A stretch of 39,838 bases of DNA from Candidatus Gemmiger stercoripullorum (GCA_019119365.1 DWXD01000062.1:1-39838); one strand, 5' to 3'; shown: positions 13,762 to 22,372, counted from the stretch's first letter. Translations and numbers: made by a program. The notes: generated by a model from the letters alone, not told the origin.

Positions 13762-14514
13762 TTATTCCTTTTTCTGCGCAATCAACAAACAGTAAGGGGC
13801 ATAGCTCGGGTGACTGGGCAGGTTGGTGAGCTTCCCACTTGTTTTGTCTACTACCTTCAGAGCCAGTTTCTGCAACGGTGTGCGCTGCTGTGGCTCATCC
13901 CAAAAATCAAAACCGCCCACATGCCCGGCAAACAGCACGTCGTAGCGGTTTGCCAGGTGGCGGGCCCATAACGCGGGGTCCATCGAAGGAAGCACATGTC
14001 CCTCGAGGTTTTTCCGATCCAGCCAATTGTGGAGGAAGTGCTGCAGCCAGCCGCGGAAGTTGGGCGTAGCAATGAGCAGTAAACCACCCGGCACCACGAT
14101 TTTGTCATGGGTGTCGATTACTTCTAGAAAATTGTTAAAATGTTCGATGAAGCCGAGCGAATAGACAAGATCGTAGGACTGGCCTTTGGAGGCAAGCTGA
14201 TCTATGACGGCAAAGGCGTCTCCACGCAGGATCTCACCGCGGCGCACGTTTTGGCTATCCAGCCAGGCATACAGCGGCTCAAATGGAACGCTCGTGATAT
14301 CTACACCGTTGATCTCAAGATCATAGGTTTTGCCTAATGCAGCCAGGAAGCCGCATGGATAACACCCGACTTCAAAGCAACGGCCCCGGGGTACAGCTCC
14401 GACCGCCTGCAGTGTTCGGCAGATCTCATGGGTCAGCAGGGCGTTCTCCTGACTGTGGAACTGGTAATGCTGGTAACTGTCATCCCAGCGGCTCTGGTCT
14501 ACGACATTGCTCAT
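13762..14514 (-). CDS. Class I SAM-dependent methyltransferase
   Basis: Encodes 250 residues. Motif I is FEVGCYPCGFLAALG (about 47-61), an acidic residue ends the second strand (INGVDITSV), and YDLVYSLGFIEHFNNF and VPGGLLLIATPNF mark the later motifs. This is the Methyltransf_11/23-like fold; the acceptor is unknown. The base composition is visibly less GC-rich (about 50%) than both neighbours, with codons such as GAA, AAA and TTT, which suggests acquisition by transfer. It starts 23 bases after the PFL stop and may be co-transcribed with it. No clear terminator follows. Confidence 0.85.
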   Translation of the reverse strand: MSNVVDQSRWDDSYQHYQFHSQENALLTHEICRTLQAVGAVPRGRCFEVGCYPCGFLAALGKTYDLEINGVDITSVPFEPLYAWLDSQNVRRGEILRGDAFAVIDQLASKGQSYDLVYSLGFIEHFNNFLEVIDTHDKIVVPGGLLLIATPNFRGWLQHFLHNWLDRKNLEGHVLPSMDPALWARHLANRYDVLFAGHVGGFDFWDEPQQRTPLQKLALKVVDKTSGKLTNLPSHPSYAPYCLLIAQKKE

Positions 14515-14537
14515 CGGAACTTTTCACCTGGCCTTCC

Positions 14538-15905
14538 TCAGTTTTTCAGCGCCTGCATCGGGGCGGGGATGCGCCCGCCGCGGCGGATCATGACCGCGGG
14601 GCTGAACTTGCTGATTGGCATGATCGGCGCGTGGCCCAGCAGCCCGCCGAAGTCGAGCACGTCGCCCGCCTCGTGGCCGATGGCCGGGATCACGCGCACG
14701 GCGGTGGTTTTGCTGTTCACCATGCCGATGGCCGCCTCGTCTGCGATCAGCGCGCTGATGACCTCGGCCGGGGTGTCGCCGGGGATGACGACCATGTCGA
14801 TGCCGACCGAGCAGACCGCGGTCATTGCCTCCAGCTTTTCAAGGCTCAGGCTGCCGCACTCGGCGGCTTTGATCATGCCGTCGTCCTCCGAAACCGGGAT
14901 GAACGCGCCCGAAAGGCCGCCCACATGGTTGGAGGCCATGACGCCGCCTTTTTTGACCGCGTCGTTGAGCAGCGCCAGGCAGGCCGTGGTGCCGCAGCAG
15001 CCGCAGCTTTCCAGGCCCATCTCTTCCAGGATGTTGGCGACGCTGTCGCCAATGGCCGGGGTGGGGGCGAGCGAAAGGTCGATGATGCCGGCCGGCACGC
15101 CCAGGCGCTCGCTGGCCAGGTTGGCCACCAGCTGGCCCAGCCGCGTGATCTTGAACGCCGTGCGCTTGACCAGCTCGGCCACTTCGTCCATCGGCGCGTC
15201 CTTGGGCAGCTTGGCCAGCGCGGCGCGCACCGCGCCGGGGCCGGAAACGCCCACATGCAGCTCGCAGTCCGGTTCGCCGGGGCCGTGGAACGCCCCGGCC
15301 ATGAAGGGGTTGTCTTCCGGCGCGTTGCAGAACACGACCAGCTTGGCGTCGCCCATACACATGTTGTCTTTGGTGCGCTCGGCCGTCTCGCGGATCACGC
15401 GGCCCATCAGGGCCACGGCGTCCATATTGATGCCCGATTTGGTCGAACCGACGTTGATGCTCGAACACACAAGGTCGGTTTCGGCCAGCGCGCGCGGGAT
15501 GCTCTCGATCAGCCGCCGGTCCCCGGCCGAAAAGCCCTTGTGCACCAGCGCGCCGTAGCCGCCGATGAAGTTGACCCCCACGGCTTTGGCGGCGGCGTCC
15601 AGCGCTTTGGCATACCAGACCGGGTCGGCGTTTGGCGCAGCGCCCAGCAGCATTGCGATGGGCGTCACGCTGATGCGCTTGTTCACGATGGGGATACCGT
15701 ATTCGGCCGCAATGCGCTCGACCTCCGGCACCAGGCGCGCGGCGCGCGCGGTGATCTTGTTGTAAATCTTCTCGCAGGCTTTGCGCCCGTCCGGGTCGAT
15801 GCAGTCCAAAAGGCTGATGCCCATGGTCACGGTGCGCACGTCCAGGTGTTCGGTGGTCAGCATCTCGATGGTCTCAAGGATGTCGCCGCTGTTCAACAGT
15901 TTCAT
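14538..15905 (-). CDS. UPF0210 (PFL/DUF711) family protein
   Basis: Encodes 455 residues, the full family length. Conserved family stretches are visible: [16 protein letters not shown]-type start region, [66 protein letters not shown] and [19 protein letters not shown]. The family shares a distant relationship to pyruvate-formate-lyase-like folds, but the enzymatic activity is not known. It lies 14 bases downstream of the ACT-domain gene, a pairing conserved in many Firmicutes, which suggests ligand control by the ACT protein. Confidence 0.93.
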   Translation of the reverse strand: MKLLNSGDILETIEMLTTEHLDVRTVTMGISLLDCIDPDGRKACEKIYNKITARAARLVPEVERIAAEYGIPIVNKRISVTPIAMLLGAAPNADPVWYAKALDAAAKAVGVNFIGGYGALVHKGFSAGDRRLIESIPRALAETDLVCSSINVGSTKSGINMDAVALMGRVIRETAERTKDNMCMGDAKLVVFCNAPEDNPFMAGAFHGPGEPDCELHVGVSGPGAVRAALAKLPKDAPMDEVAELVKRTAFKITRLGQLVANLASERLGVPAGIIDLSLAPTPAIGDSVANILEEMGLESCGCCGTTACLALLNDAVKKGGVMASNHVGGLSGAFIPVSEDDGMIKAAECGSLSLEKLEAMTAVCSVGIDMVVIPGDTPAEVISALIADEAAIGMVNSKTTAVRVIPAIGHEAGDVLDFGGLLGHAPIMPISKFSPAVMIRRGGRIPAPMQALKN

Positions 15906-15919
15906 GCCCGGCTCCTCCC

Positions 15920-16189
15920 TCAGATCTTGTGCATCGCGTCAAAAACTTCCTGGCGCGTCAGGTTCACCTGCATGCCCATCTCGCGGCCCAGCTCCTCAAA
16001 GCGGGCGCGCACGGCGGCCTGGTCGGCGTTGCAGCGCGAAAGGTCGACCAGCATGATCATGCAGAACATTTCCTGCATGATGCTCTGGGTCATGTCCTCG
16101 ATGTTGATGTTGAGCCCGGCGCAGGCGGCGCTGACCTTGGCGACGACGCCGACGGTATCCTGCCCGATCACGGTGATGACAGCCTTCAT
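15920..16189 (-). CDS. ACT-domain protein (UPF0237 type)
   Basis: Encodes 89 residues that form a single ACT domain: [40 protein letters not shown] and [14 protein letters not shown]. Such proteins bind small ligands, often amino acids, and regulate a partner. I chose ATG at 16189, with GAGGGGGG 8 bases upstream; the longer frame adds ten unconserved residues. It is the first gene of an operon with UPF0210 and perhaps the methyltransferase. Confidence 0.93.
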   Translation of the reverse strand: MKAVITVIGQDTVGVVAKVSAACAGLNINIEDMTQSIMQEMFCMIMLVDLSRCNADQAAVRARFEELGREMGMQVNLTRQEVFDAMHKI

Positions 16190-16235
16190 AAAAATGGCCC
16201 CCCTCTTTTGGTCGTTCACAGTACGGAATAGGGAT

Positions 16236-16264
16236 ATTATAACAGATTTTGGCGCATGTGCCTA
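16236..16264 (-). promoter_or_regulatory. Promoter of the ACT-PFL operon
   Basis: On the minus strand TAGGCA (16264-16259) and TATAAT (16241-16236) are 17 bases apart, about 45 bases before the ACT start. Confidence 0.7.
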
Positions 16265-16337
16265 CACTTTTTTCCGGCCGGGGCGTCCGTGGCCCCGCCC
16301 TGCGCGCTCATTTTTGTGTTTTTGCCGCCCCGGGGGG

Positions 16338-16366
16338 CTGAAAACCGCCGCGCGCTGTGCTATAAT
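16338..16366 (+). promoter_or_regulatory. Extended -10 promoter of the dipeptidase gene
   Basis: CTGAAA (16338-16343), a 17-base spacer that ends in TGC, and TATAAT (16361-16366). Confidence 0.75.
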
Positions 16367-16401
16367 AGCGGCAGAGAAAATCCAGAGGGAGGCCAACAGC
16401 C

Positions 16402-17799
16402 ATGAACCAAGATCCCATTTTTGCGTCCATCGACGCATTTGCCGAACAAAACCGCGAAGCCATCCTGCGCGATATCACCCGCCTGGTGGCGGTGCCCAGC
16501 GTGCAGGGCGAACCCGCGCCCGGCGCGCCGTTCGGCCCCGGCCCGCGCCGGGCGCTGGACACGGCGCTCGCCATTGCCGCCGAACTCGGCCTGGACACCC
16601 ACAATGCGGAGGGCTATATCGGCTGGGCCGAGACCGGCCCCGTTGCCGAAGGCCAGAAATACCTGGCCACCATCACCCACTGCGACGTTGTGCCCGAAGG
16701 CAACGGCTGGGACGCCGACCCCTACACCGTGCGCGTGCGGGACGGCTGGCTGCTGGGCCGCGGCGTGGCCGACGACAAGGGCCCGGCCATCCTCACGCTG
16801 TATGCGCTCAAATATCTCAAGGACAGCGGCGCGCGCCTGCGCTACCCCGTGCGCGCGCTGCTGGGCACCAACGAGGAAACCAACATGCACGACGTGGATT
16901 ACTACGCCGAGCATTTTGCCCAGCCCGCCTTCTGCTTTACCCCCGACGCCGAGTTCCCGGTCTGCAACGGCGAGAAGGGCGGTTTCAACGGCGAGATCGT
17001 CTCGCCGCGCCTGGAGGGCGGCGTCATCGCCGATTTTGCGGGCGGCGTGGCTGTCAACGCCGTGCCCGACCGCGCCCGCTGCGCCGTGCGTGTGCCGGCG
17101 GCTTCGCTGCGCCCGGCTGCGGGGCTTTCCTTCCATGAAGAAGACGGCCTGACCGTTATTGAGGCGCACGGGAAAAGCGGTCACGCCGCCACGCCGGAAG
17201 GCACCGTCAACGCCATCGGCCTTGTGGTCTCCTGTCTGCTGGACAGCGGCGTGACCACCCCGGCCGAGACCGCCTACCTGCAGGTGCTGGCCAAACTCTT
17301 TGCCGCTACCGACGGCTCGGCGCTCGGCATTGCGGCGGACGACGGCCTGTTCACGCCGCTGACCATCATCGGCGGCACGATGAAGATGGAGAACGGCCGC
17401 CTGCGCCAGAGCTTTGACTGCCGTTACCCCACCAACACCGACGCCGCGGCGCTGACCGCCAAAATGACCGCCGCCTGCGGCAGCGCCGCCAAGCTGGAGA
17501 ATGTTTCCAGCCGCGTACCGTTTTATATCGACGCGAACAGCCCGGCCATCCGCACGCTGATCGACACCTACAACGACGTCACCGGCGAACAGGCCACCCC
17601 GTTCACCATGGGCGGCGGCACCTATGCGCGCCACTTCCCCTATGCGGTCAGCTTCGGCCCCGAGCACGCTGATATGCAGCTGCCGGACTTTGCCGGTCCG
17701 ATGCACGGCGCGAACGAGGGCGCGGAGTTTGAAAAGCTGATCGAAGCGCTCAAAATTTATATCCTTGCCCTGCTGCGTTTGCAGGAAGTGGAGCTGTAA
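16402..17799 (+). CDS. Sapep/PepV-type M20 metallodipeptidase
   Basis: Encodes 465 residues, normal for the PepV/Sapep group of peptidase family M20. It should hydrolyse dipeptides in the cytoplasm using a two-metal site. Metal ligands are visible in THCDVVPEGNGW (H93), GRGVADDKGP (D124) and the GTNEETN pair (E158/E159), with DAEFPV following. HGKSGHAATPEGTVNA is the dimerisation-lid histidine region, and GGGTYARHFP near 415-424 is the last ligand region. AGGGAGG lies about 8 bases before the ATG. Confidence 0.95.
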   Translation: MNQDPIFASIDAFAEQNREAILRDITRLVAVPSVQGEPAPGAPFGPGPRRALDTALAIAAELGLDTHNAEGYIGWAETGPVAEGQKYLATITHCDVVPEGNGWDADPYTVRVRDGWLLGRGVADDKGPAILTLYALKYLKDSGARLRYPVRALLGTNEETNMHDVDYYAEHFAQPAFCFTPDAEFPVCNGEKGGFNGEIVSPRLEGGVIADFAGGVAVNAVPDRARCAVRVPAASLRPAAGLSFHEEDGLTVIEAHGKSGHAATPEGTVNAIGLVVSCLLDSGVTTPAETAYLQVLAKLFAATDGSALGIAADDGLFTPLTIIGGTMKMENGRLRQSFDCRYPTNTDAAALTAKMTAACGSAAKLENVSSRVPFYIDANSPAIRTLIDTYNDVTGEQATPFTMGGGTYARHFPYAVSFGPEHADMQLPDFAGPMHGANEGAEFEKLIEALKIYILALLRLQEVEL

Positions 17800-17828
17800 A
17801 CCGCGCCTGTAAAACCCAAACCATAAAG

Positions 17829-17882
17829 CAAAACCGCCCGCCCCTGCCGGTCTGTGGACCGGTACGGGGCGGGCGGTTTTTT
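17829..17882. terminator. Bidirectional terminator between convergent genes
   Basis: A long hairpin with AAAACCGCCCGCCCC outside and CCGGTC/GACCGG inside ends in TTTTTT. It serves the dipeptidase gene (plus) and the LURP-one gene (minus). Confidence 0.92.
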
Positions 17883-17892
17883 ATCTGGGGAT

Positions 17893-18408
17893 TCAGTTGC
17901 TCTGGGCTGCGTGAACGCCGTTCATCTTGGCGCTGATCTTGTTGGCGTTGATGCAGTCGATGGCCAGCACGACACCCAGCGCCAGCACGGCATCGCCGTC
18001 GTTGGGAACGCTGATTTCGTAGCAATCGCCCCAGCTCAGAATTTTCTGGTGGACCGTGGCGATCGTTGTATCGCCGCAGCGCATTTCGTAGTTGTGGTCA
18101 ACAAAATCGCCGTGAATGTCCCAGTCGCCGTTGGGGGTCTCCAGCGTATAGTGGGCGCGAAGCAGCGTGATGTGGGCATGAAGCGCCACTTCCTGGCCGT
18201 CGGCGGTTTCCAGGGTGTACTTGGTGGGGAAAGAGAGCACTTTTTCGTTGACGTGCATCACTTCCTGACCATCGAGATCTTTCACTGTCAGTTTGTGGCC
18301 CCAAGACAGAAGTTTGCCTTTGACCTCATACAACGCATTGCCGTCGATGTCCTTGACAGTGAATGATTCGTGGAGGGAAAAAACTTTCTGCTGCAGAACG
18401 AATTCCAT
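17893..18408 (-). CDS. LURP-one-related (Tubby-like fold) protein
   Basis: Encodes 171 residues. The protein is made of short beta-strand repeats, each with an F/L-x-V-x-D/E-x-D/N-G-x core (FTVKDIDGNALYEVKG, LTVKDLDGQEVMHVNE, YTLETADGQEVAL, YTLETPNGDWDIHGD), then a hydrophobic C-terminal helix (AVLALGVVLAIDCIN). This is the LURP-one/YxjI fold related to Tubby and phospholipid scramblases. The bacterial role is unknown. GGAG lies about 8 bases before the ATG. The GC content is somewhat lower than in neighbours. Confidence 0.88.
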   Translation of the reverse strand: MEFVLQQKVFSLHESFTVKDIDGNALYEVKGKLLSWGHKLTVKDLDGQEVMHVNEKVLSFPTKYTLETADGQEVALHAHITLLRAHYTLETPNGDWDIHGDFVDHNYEMRCGDTTIATVHQKILSWGDCYEISVPNDGDAVLALGVVLAIDCINANKISAKMNGVHAAQSN

Positions 18409-18470
18409 GGCGTGCGCTCCTTTATTGTTTCAAGCAGGTGTCCGGCGTCCGGAAAGAAAGGGAAGCCACA

Positions 18471-18905
18471 TTAGGCGTGCACGGTCTCCTTGCTCTCCTC
18501 CAGCTGGGAGGTGCAGTGCGGGCAGCGGGTGGCCTCGACGGGGATCTCGCTCAGGCAGTAGGGGCACTTCTTGGTGGTGGGGGCGGCGGGCTCTTCGTCC
18601 TTCTTCTTGCCCAGCTCCATCAGCTTGTTCATCGCCTTCAGCAGCAGGAACAGAACCAGCGCGGTGATGAAGAAGTTGAAGATGGCGCTCACAAAGTTGC
18701 TGGCAAAGCCGTACCATTCGGTCGCGGTGTACAGCGCTTCGCCGCCGACCACGCGCAGCACGGTGTTGATGACCGGGGTGATGAAGTTTTCGGTCAGGGA
18801 GGTGACGATGCCGGTGAACGCGCCGCCGATGAGAACACCGATGGCCATGTCCATCATGTTGCCGCGCAGGGCAAACGCTTTAAACTCTTCAATAAACTTT
18901 TTCAT
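18471..18905 (-). CDS. mscL: Large-conductance mechanosensitive channel MscL with C-terminal zinc ribbon
   Basis: Encodes 144 residues. The MscL body is complete: EEFKAFALRGNMMDMAIGVLIGGAF (first membrane helix with the pore constriction) and the second helix around FNFFITALVLFLLLKAMNKL. Opening relieves osmotic downshock. After a charged linker (KKKDEEPAAPTTKK), where other MscL proteins have a short helical bundle, there is a zinc ribbon CPYC...CPHC at about 113-134. ATG at 18905 is preferred; a GTG four codons up also follows GAGGAG but with no spacing. Confidence 0.93.
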   Translation of the reverse strand: MKKFIEEFKAFALRGNMMDMAIGVLIGGAFTGIVTSLTENFITPVINTVLRVVGGEALYTATEWYGFASNFVSAIFNFFITALVLFLLLKAMNKLMELGKKKDEEPAAPTTKKCPYCLSEIPVEATRCPHCTSQLEESKETVHA

Positions 18906-18963
18906 GTTTTTGAACACTCCTCGCTCACAGTTATAATTTGGAAATTAGCATAAGCCAAAACGC

Positions 18964-18991
18964 AGTATAGCACCTGCGGCGCAGAAAGTAA
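18964..18991 (-). promoter_or_regulatory. Extended -10 promoter of mscL
   Basis: On the minus strand TTTACT (18991-18986), a 16-base spacer ending TGC, then TATACT (18969-18964). Confidence 0.65.
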
Positions 18992-19051
18992 AGACGCCGG
19001 GGGCCTGTTTGCGAAAATTCGAAAAATCGTCAAAAAATGCCTGCCATACCG

Positions 19052-19079
19052 TTGACTCTGTGCAAATTGGTGGTAGAAT
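19052..19079 (+). promoter_or_regulatory. Promoter of the small membrane protein gene
   Basis: TTGACT (19052-19057) and TAGAAT (19074-19079) with a 16-base spacer. Confidence 0.65.
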
Positions 19080-19146
19080 AAGCCGCTGCTCCAAAGCGGG
19101 CGGCACAAGTATGCGAATACGTTTTGTCTATGTAGGAGGAACTCTC

Positions 19147-19503
19147 ATGAAAACTGCGATGAAGATCGTTTCCGTGCTGCAGCTGATCTGCGGCGCTCTG
19201 ATGCTCGTGCTGGGCATTGTCACCAGCGGCATGTTTGCGGCGGCCTCTGCCGAAAGCCTCGCCACGCTCAGCGTTGTCCTGTTCGTGCTGGCCGGTCTGG
19301 CCGATATCCTCTGCGGCGTGTTCGGCCTGCGTGCGGCCGGCGACGGCGCCAAGGCGACCCCCGCCATCGTGCTGGGCGTGATCGCGCTGATCGGCGGCGT
19401 GCTCAACATCGTCATGGCCCCCAGCGTCCACACCGTGGCCGCCTGCGTCATTCCGGTCGTCTACTTTGTCTGCGCGCTCGGCCTCAAGAAAAACGCCCAG
19501 TAA
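19147..19503 (+). CDS. Small four-helix membrane protein, unknown function
   Basis: Encodes 118 residues with four hydrophobic segments (about 5-30, 38-60, 71-92, 96-113), separated by short loops. The pattern (MKIVSVLQLICGALMLVLGI and LAGLADILCGVFGLRAA) is common in uncharacterised Clostridial membrane proteins. GTAGGAGG lies 6 bases before the ATG at 19147, which is the start; upstream in-frame codons lie in the promoter. It is monocistronic. Confidence 0.82.
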   Translation: MKTAMKIVSVLQLICGALMLVLGIVTSGMFAAASAESLATLSVVLFVLAGLADILCGVFGLRAAGDGAKATPAIVLGVIALIGGVLNIVMAPSVHTVAACVIPVVYFVCALGLKKNAQ

Positions 19504-19537
19504 GCGCCTGAAAAGCCAAACAACGCACCCTTGCCTG

Positions 19538-19570
19538 CCGTGCCCGGCTTTGCCGCGGCGCGGGTTTTTT
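19538..19570 (+). terminator. Intrinsic terminator
   Basis: CCGTGCC pairs with GGCGCGG outside and CGGC with GCCG inside, followed by GTTTTTT. Confidence 0.85.
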
Positions 19571-19577
19571 ATGCCGC

Positions 19578-20105
19578 TTACGCGTACAAACTGCGCGTGA
19601 TGCCGTCCAGCTCGGCCAGCACGGCGTCCGGGCCGAAACGGCGCTGGTTCTCGCTGTAGGCGTAGTAAGCCCCCTGCACTTGATAGGTCAGGCGGATGTT
19701 GAACGCCGCGTCGTCCCGCCGTTCGGGCACGATCGCAAAGATATGCTCGCGGATGCCCTGCTCGATGCGGATCGGCAGCACCGACGCCTGCGTGCCTGAA
19801 AACAGGATGTCGATCAGATGCTGGTGCGCAAAAAACGAGCCGAACAGCTCGCGCGTGAAAGCGGGCGCGTCCTTCACAAACAGGTCGGCCTGCGTGATGC
19901 TGGATAAGATCTGCTGGATCACGTCCTCCTGCAGCGCCTCGGACAGTTCGTAGATATCGTGGTAATGCAGGTAGAACGTCGCTTTGCTGATCTGCGCGTT
20001 TTCGGCCAGCTCCTTGACCTTGATGCGCTCGAGCGGTTTGTGCGCGCGCAGCGCCAGAAATGCGTTGCGGATGGCCTGCTGGGTCTTTTGTTCGCGGCGG
20101 TCCAT
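19578..20105 (-). CDS. TetR-family transcriptional regulator
   Basis: Encodes 175 residues. The N-terminal DNA-binding domain (residues 1-50) has the TetR pattern: QQAIRNAFLALRAHKPLERI, KVKELAENAQISKATFYLHY. The C-terminal ligand domain is unlike well-known members and ends in a Phe/Tyr-rich helix. The start at 20105 has AAGGAGG about 11 bases upstream; a longer frame would cross its own promoter and operator. It is divergent from glgB, and a 14-base palindrome is present twice between the genes, so it probably represses itself and glgB. Confidence 0.9.
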   Translation of the reverse strand: MDRREQKTQQAIRNAFLALRAHKPLERIKVKELAENAQISKATFYLHYHDIYELSEALQEDVIQQILSSITQADLFVKDAPAFTRELFGSFFAHQHLIDILFSGTQASVLPIRIEQGIREHIFAIVPERRDDAAFNIRLTYQVQGAYYAYSENQRRFGPDAVLAELDGITRSLYA

Positions 20106-20140
20106 GGCGGGCGGAACCTCCTTGTCGTTTTTTTGAAAAT

Positions 20141-20154
20141 GTCCAGTATTGTAC
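20141..20154. promoter_or_regulatory. TetR operator, site 1
   Basis: GTCCAGTATTGTAC. Its reverse complement differs in one base from site 2. The TACAAT -10-like hexamer of the regulator gene overlaps it on the minus strand, which predicts autorepression. Confidence 0.7.
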
Positions 20155-20210
20155 CCTTGCCGAAAATTGCCGATAGCGCCCGGCGGGCAAACCCTGTATG
20201 ATAGAGTATA

Positions 20211-20224
20211 GTACAGTACTGGAC
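20211..20224. promoter_or_regulatory. TetR operator, site 2
   Basis: GTACAGTACTGGAC, nearly palindromic around CAGTACTG. It lies just after the TATGAT -10-like hexamer at 20197-20202 and 46 bases before the glgB start, so binding would block glgB transcription. Confidence 0.7.
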
Positions 20225-20269
20225 GCATGTCAATTAAAAGACGGGCGTCTATTATACAGGAGGGGCTTT

Positions 20270-22036
20270 ATGGATTTCTATGCGTTTTATACCGGCCAGT
20301 GCTTTGACGCGCACGAGTACCTCGGCGCGCACCCTGTACCCGGCGGCACGGTGTTCCGCGTGTTCGCGCCCGGGGCGCGGGGCGTCAGCGTGCTGACCGA
20401 CGCGGGCGAACACCCGATGCAGCGCATCTACGACGGCAATTTTTACGAGCTGACGCTGCCCGGCGCGGGCCCCGGCACGGCGTATGAATACCGCGTCTGG
20501 CCGCAAAACGGCGCGCCCGCCGACCACTGCGACCCTTACGGTTTCGGCATGGAGCTGCGCCCGGACCACCGCTCCATCGTGCGGGACCTCGACGCCTATA
20601 CCTTTGGCGACAGCGCCTGGCAGCGCCGCGGCGCGCCCGGGGCAAACGACCCGCTCAACATCTACGAGATGCACCTCGGCTCCTGGCGGCGTAAGCTGGA
20701 CGGCGGCTGGTATACCTATGAAGAACTGGCCGAACCGCTGGCCGATTATCTCACCGAGAGCGGCTACAACGCGGTCGAGTTCCTGCCGCTGGCCGAATAC
20801 CCGGCCGACGAGAGCTGGGGCTACCAGACGACCGGTTTCTTTGCGCCCACCAGCCGCTACGGCACGGCCGCCGGGCTGATGGCGCTGGTGGACACGCTGC
20901 ACCGCCGCGGCATCGCCGTGCTGCTCGATTTCGTGGCGGCGCACTTCGCCCTCGACGCCTACGGCCTGGCCCGGTTTGACGGCACCTGCCTGTACGAGTA
21001 TCCCAGCGGCGACGTCGGCGTCAGCGAGTGGGGCAGCTGCAACTTCATGCACTCCCGCGGGGAGGTGCGCAGCTTTCTGCAGAGCGCCGCGCACTACTGG
21101 CTTGACCGCTACCACTTCGACGGCCTGCGCTTCGACGCCATCAGCCGCATTTTGTACTGGCAGGGGGACGAGCGCCGCGGCGTCAACGGCAGCGGCGTCG
21201 CCTTTCTGCGCACAATGAACGCGGGGCTGCAAAGGCTGCACCCGGGCTGTATCCTCGCGGCCGAGGATTCCACCAACTACAGCGGCGTCACCCGCCCGGC
21301 GGCGCAGGGCGGCCTGGGCTTTACCTGCAAATGGGACCTGGGCTGGATGCACGACACGCTCTCGTTTATGCAGACCGGCCCCGAATACCGGCCCGAAAAC
21401 TACCACAAGCTGACCTTTTCGATGCTGTATTACCCCAACGAGCGCTACCTGCTGCCGCTCTCCCACGACGAGGTCGTGCACGGCAAGGCCACCGTGCTGC
21501 AGAAAATGCACGGCGAATACGACGGCAAGTTCCCGCAGGGGCGGGCGCTGTATATGTACATGATGACCCACCCGGGCAAAAAGCTCAACTTTATGGGCGG
21601 CGAGTTCGGCCAGCTGCGCGAATGGGACGAAAAGCGCGAGCAGGACTGGGACCTGCGCCGCTACCCGCTGCACGACGGCTTTTACCATTATATAGCCGCG
21701 CTCAACCACATCTATCTGGAAAGCCCGGCGCTGTGGGCGCAGGACTATGAGGCACAGGGCTTCCAGTGGCTGGACTGCCACCGCGAAAGCCAGTGCCTTT
21801 ACGCCTTCGAGCGCCGCGGCGGCGGCCGGCGCATGGCGGCGGTGTTCAATTTCAGCGACGCCGAACAGGCGTTCGAGATCCCGGCCGAAGGCAGCGGCGC
21901 GCAGGTGCGCCTGTACAGCGACTGGCAGCCCTACGGCGGCCAAACCCCGCTGGGCCAGGCGCCCTGCCGCCTGGCCAAAGGCTGCCTGCAGGGGGCGCTC
22001 GCGCCGTTCTCCGCCGTGCTGGCGGAGCTGACCTGA
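20270..22036 (+). CDS. glgB: 1,4-alpha-glucan branching enzyme
   Basis: Encodes 588 residues, the short form without an N1 domain. It cleaves alpha-1,4 chains and transfers them as alpha-1,6 branches in glycogen. Residues 18-100 are the CBM48-like domain (GGTVFRVFAPGARGVSVL). Catalytic regions of GH13 are LLDFVAAHF (region I; usually DWVPAHF), GLRFDAIS with nucleophile D289, ILAAEDST with acid/base E332, and LPLSHDEVVHGK with D400. These numbers are counted from this start. AGGAGG lies about 7 bases before the ATG. No other glg gene is adjacent. A dedicated TetR regulator faces it. Confidence 0.96.
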   Translation: MDFYAFYTGQCFDAHEYLGAHPVPGGTVFRVFAPGARGVSVLTDAGEHPMQRIYDGNFYELTLPGAGPGTAYEYRVWPQNGAPADHCDPYGFGMELRPDHRSIVRDLDAYTFGDSAWQRRGAPGANDPLNIYEMHLGSWRRKLDGGWYTYEELAEPLADYLTESGYNAVEFLPLAEYPADESWGYQTTGFFAPTSRYGTAAGLMALVDTLHRRGIAVLLDFVAAHFALDAYGLARFDGTCLYEYPSGDVGVSEWGSCNFMHSRGEVRSFLQSAAHYWLDRYHFDGLRFDAISRILYWQGDERRGVNGSGVAFLRTMNAGLQRLHPGCILAAEDSTNYSGVTRPAAQGGLGFTCKWDLGWMHDTLSFMQTGPEYRPENYHKLTFSMLYYPNERYLLPLSHDEVVHGKATVLQKMHGEYDGKFPQGRALYMYMMTHPGKKLNFMGGEFGQLREWDEKREQDWDLRRYPLHDGFYHYIAALNHIYLESPALWAQDYEAQGFQWLDCHRESQCLYAFERRGGGRRMAAVFNFSDAEQAFEIPAEGSGAQVRLYSDWQPYGGQTPLGQAPCRLAKGCLQGALAPFSAVLAELT

Positions 22037-22071
22037 CGCACAGGCCCGGCCCAAGCGCAGGCCAAACTTAA

Positions 22072-22111
22072 AAGATCCCCGCTGCAGCCGTGCGGCCGCA
22101 GCGGGGATCTT
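22072..22111. terminator. Bidirectional hairpin terminator
   Basis: AAGATCCCCGCTGC pairs with its complement over 14 bases with a 12-base loop. The T-run is short on both strands. It lies between glgB and the convergent small gene. Confidence 0.75.
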
Positions 22112-22116
22112 CCGGT

Positions 22117-22242
22117 TTATTCGTCTTTATATAAGGTGATGTACTCTTCCGGCTCGCGGGTCCTGCACAGCAGCGCGGCGGCCAGCGCCAGCAAACCGGC
22201 CACGACGGCCAGCGCGGCGATCCATTTCAGCAAACATTTCAT
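22117..22242 (-). CDS. Small single-span membrane protein
   Basis: Encodes 41 residues: basic start MKCLLKW, one hydrophobic helix (IAALAVVAGLLALAAALL), then CRTREPEEYITLYKDE. ATG at 22242 is chosen because GGGAGGG lies 8 bases upstream and the promoter gives a leader of about 40 bases. A TTGCGC-17-TATACT promoter on the minus strand supports it. Function unknown; small proteins of this type are easily missed. Confidence 0.6.
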   Translation of the reverse strand: MKCLLKWIAALAVVAGLLALAAALLCRTREPEEYITLYKDE

Positions 22243-22289
22243 GCGGTGATCCCTCCCGGCGTTTGACATATGGGTGTTTCTTTTTACCC

Positions 22290-22318
22290 AGTATACCACA
22301 TCCGCCCCCGGCGCGCAA
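22290..22318 (-). promoter_or_regulatory. Promoter of the small membrane protein gene
   Basis: On the minus strand TTGCGC (22318-22313), 17 bases, TATACT (22295-22290). Confidence 0.6.
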
Positions 22319-22372
22319 CCGCGGCGCGCGGTTTATACACGGCAAAGATGTTTGTCTAATTTATAGCAATCC

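Noticed and set aside
14337-17138. A 933-codon open frame on the plus strand across UPF0210, ACT and the dipeptidase gene
   Set aside because: It is an open shadow of GC-rich genes: low-complexity Arg/Ala/Gly/His-rich product, no ribosome site, and it runs antisense to conserved proteins.
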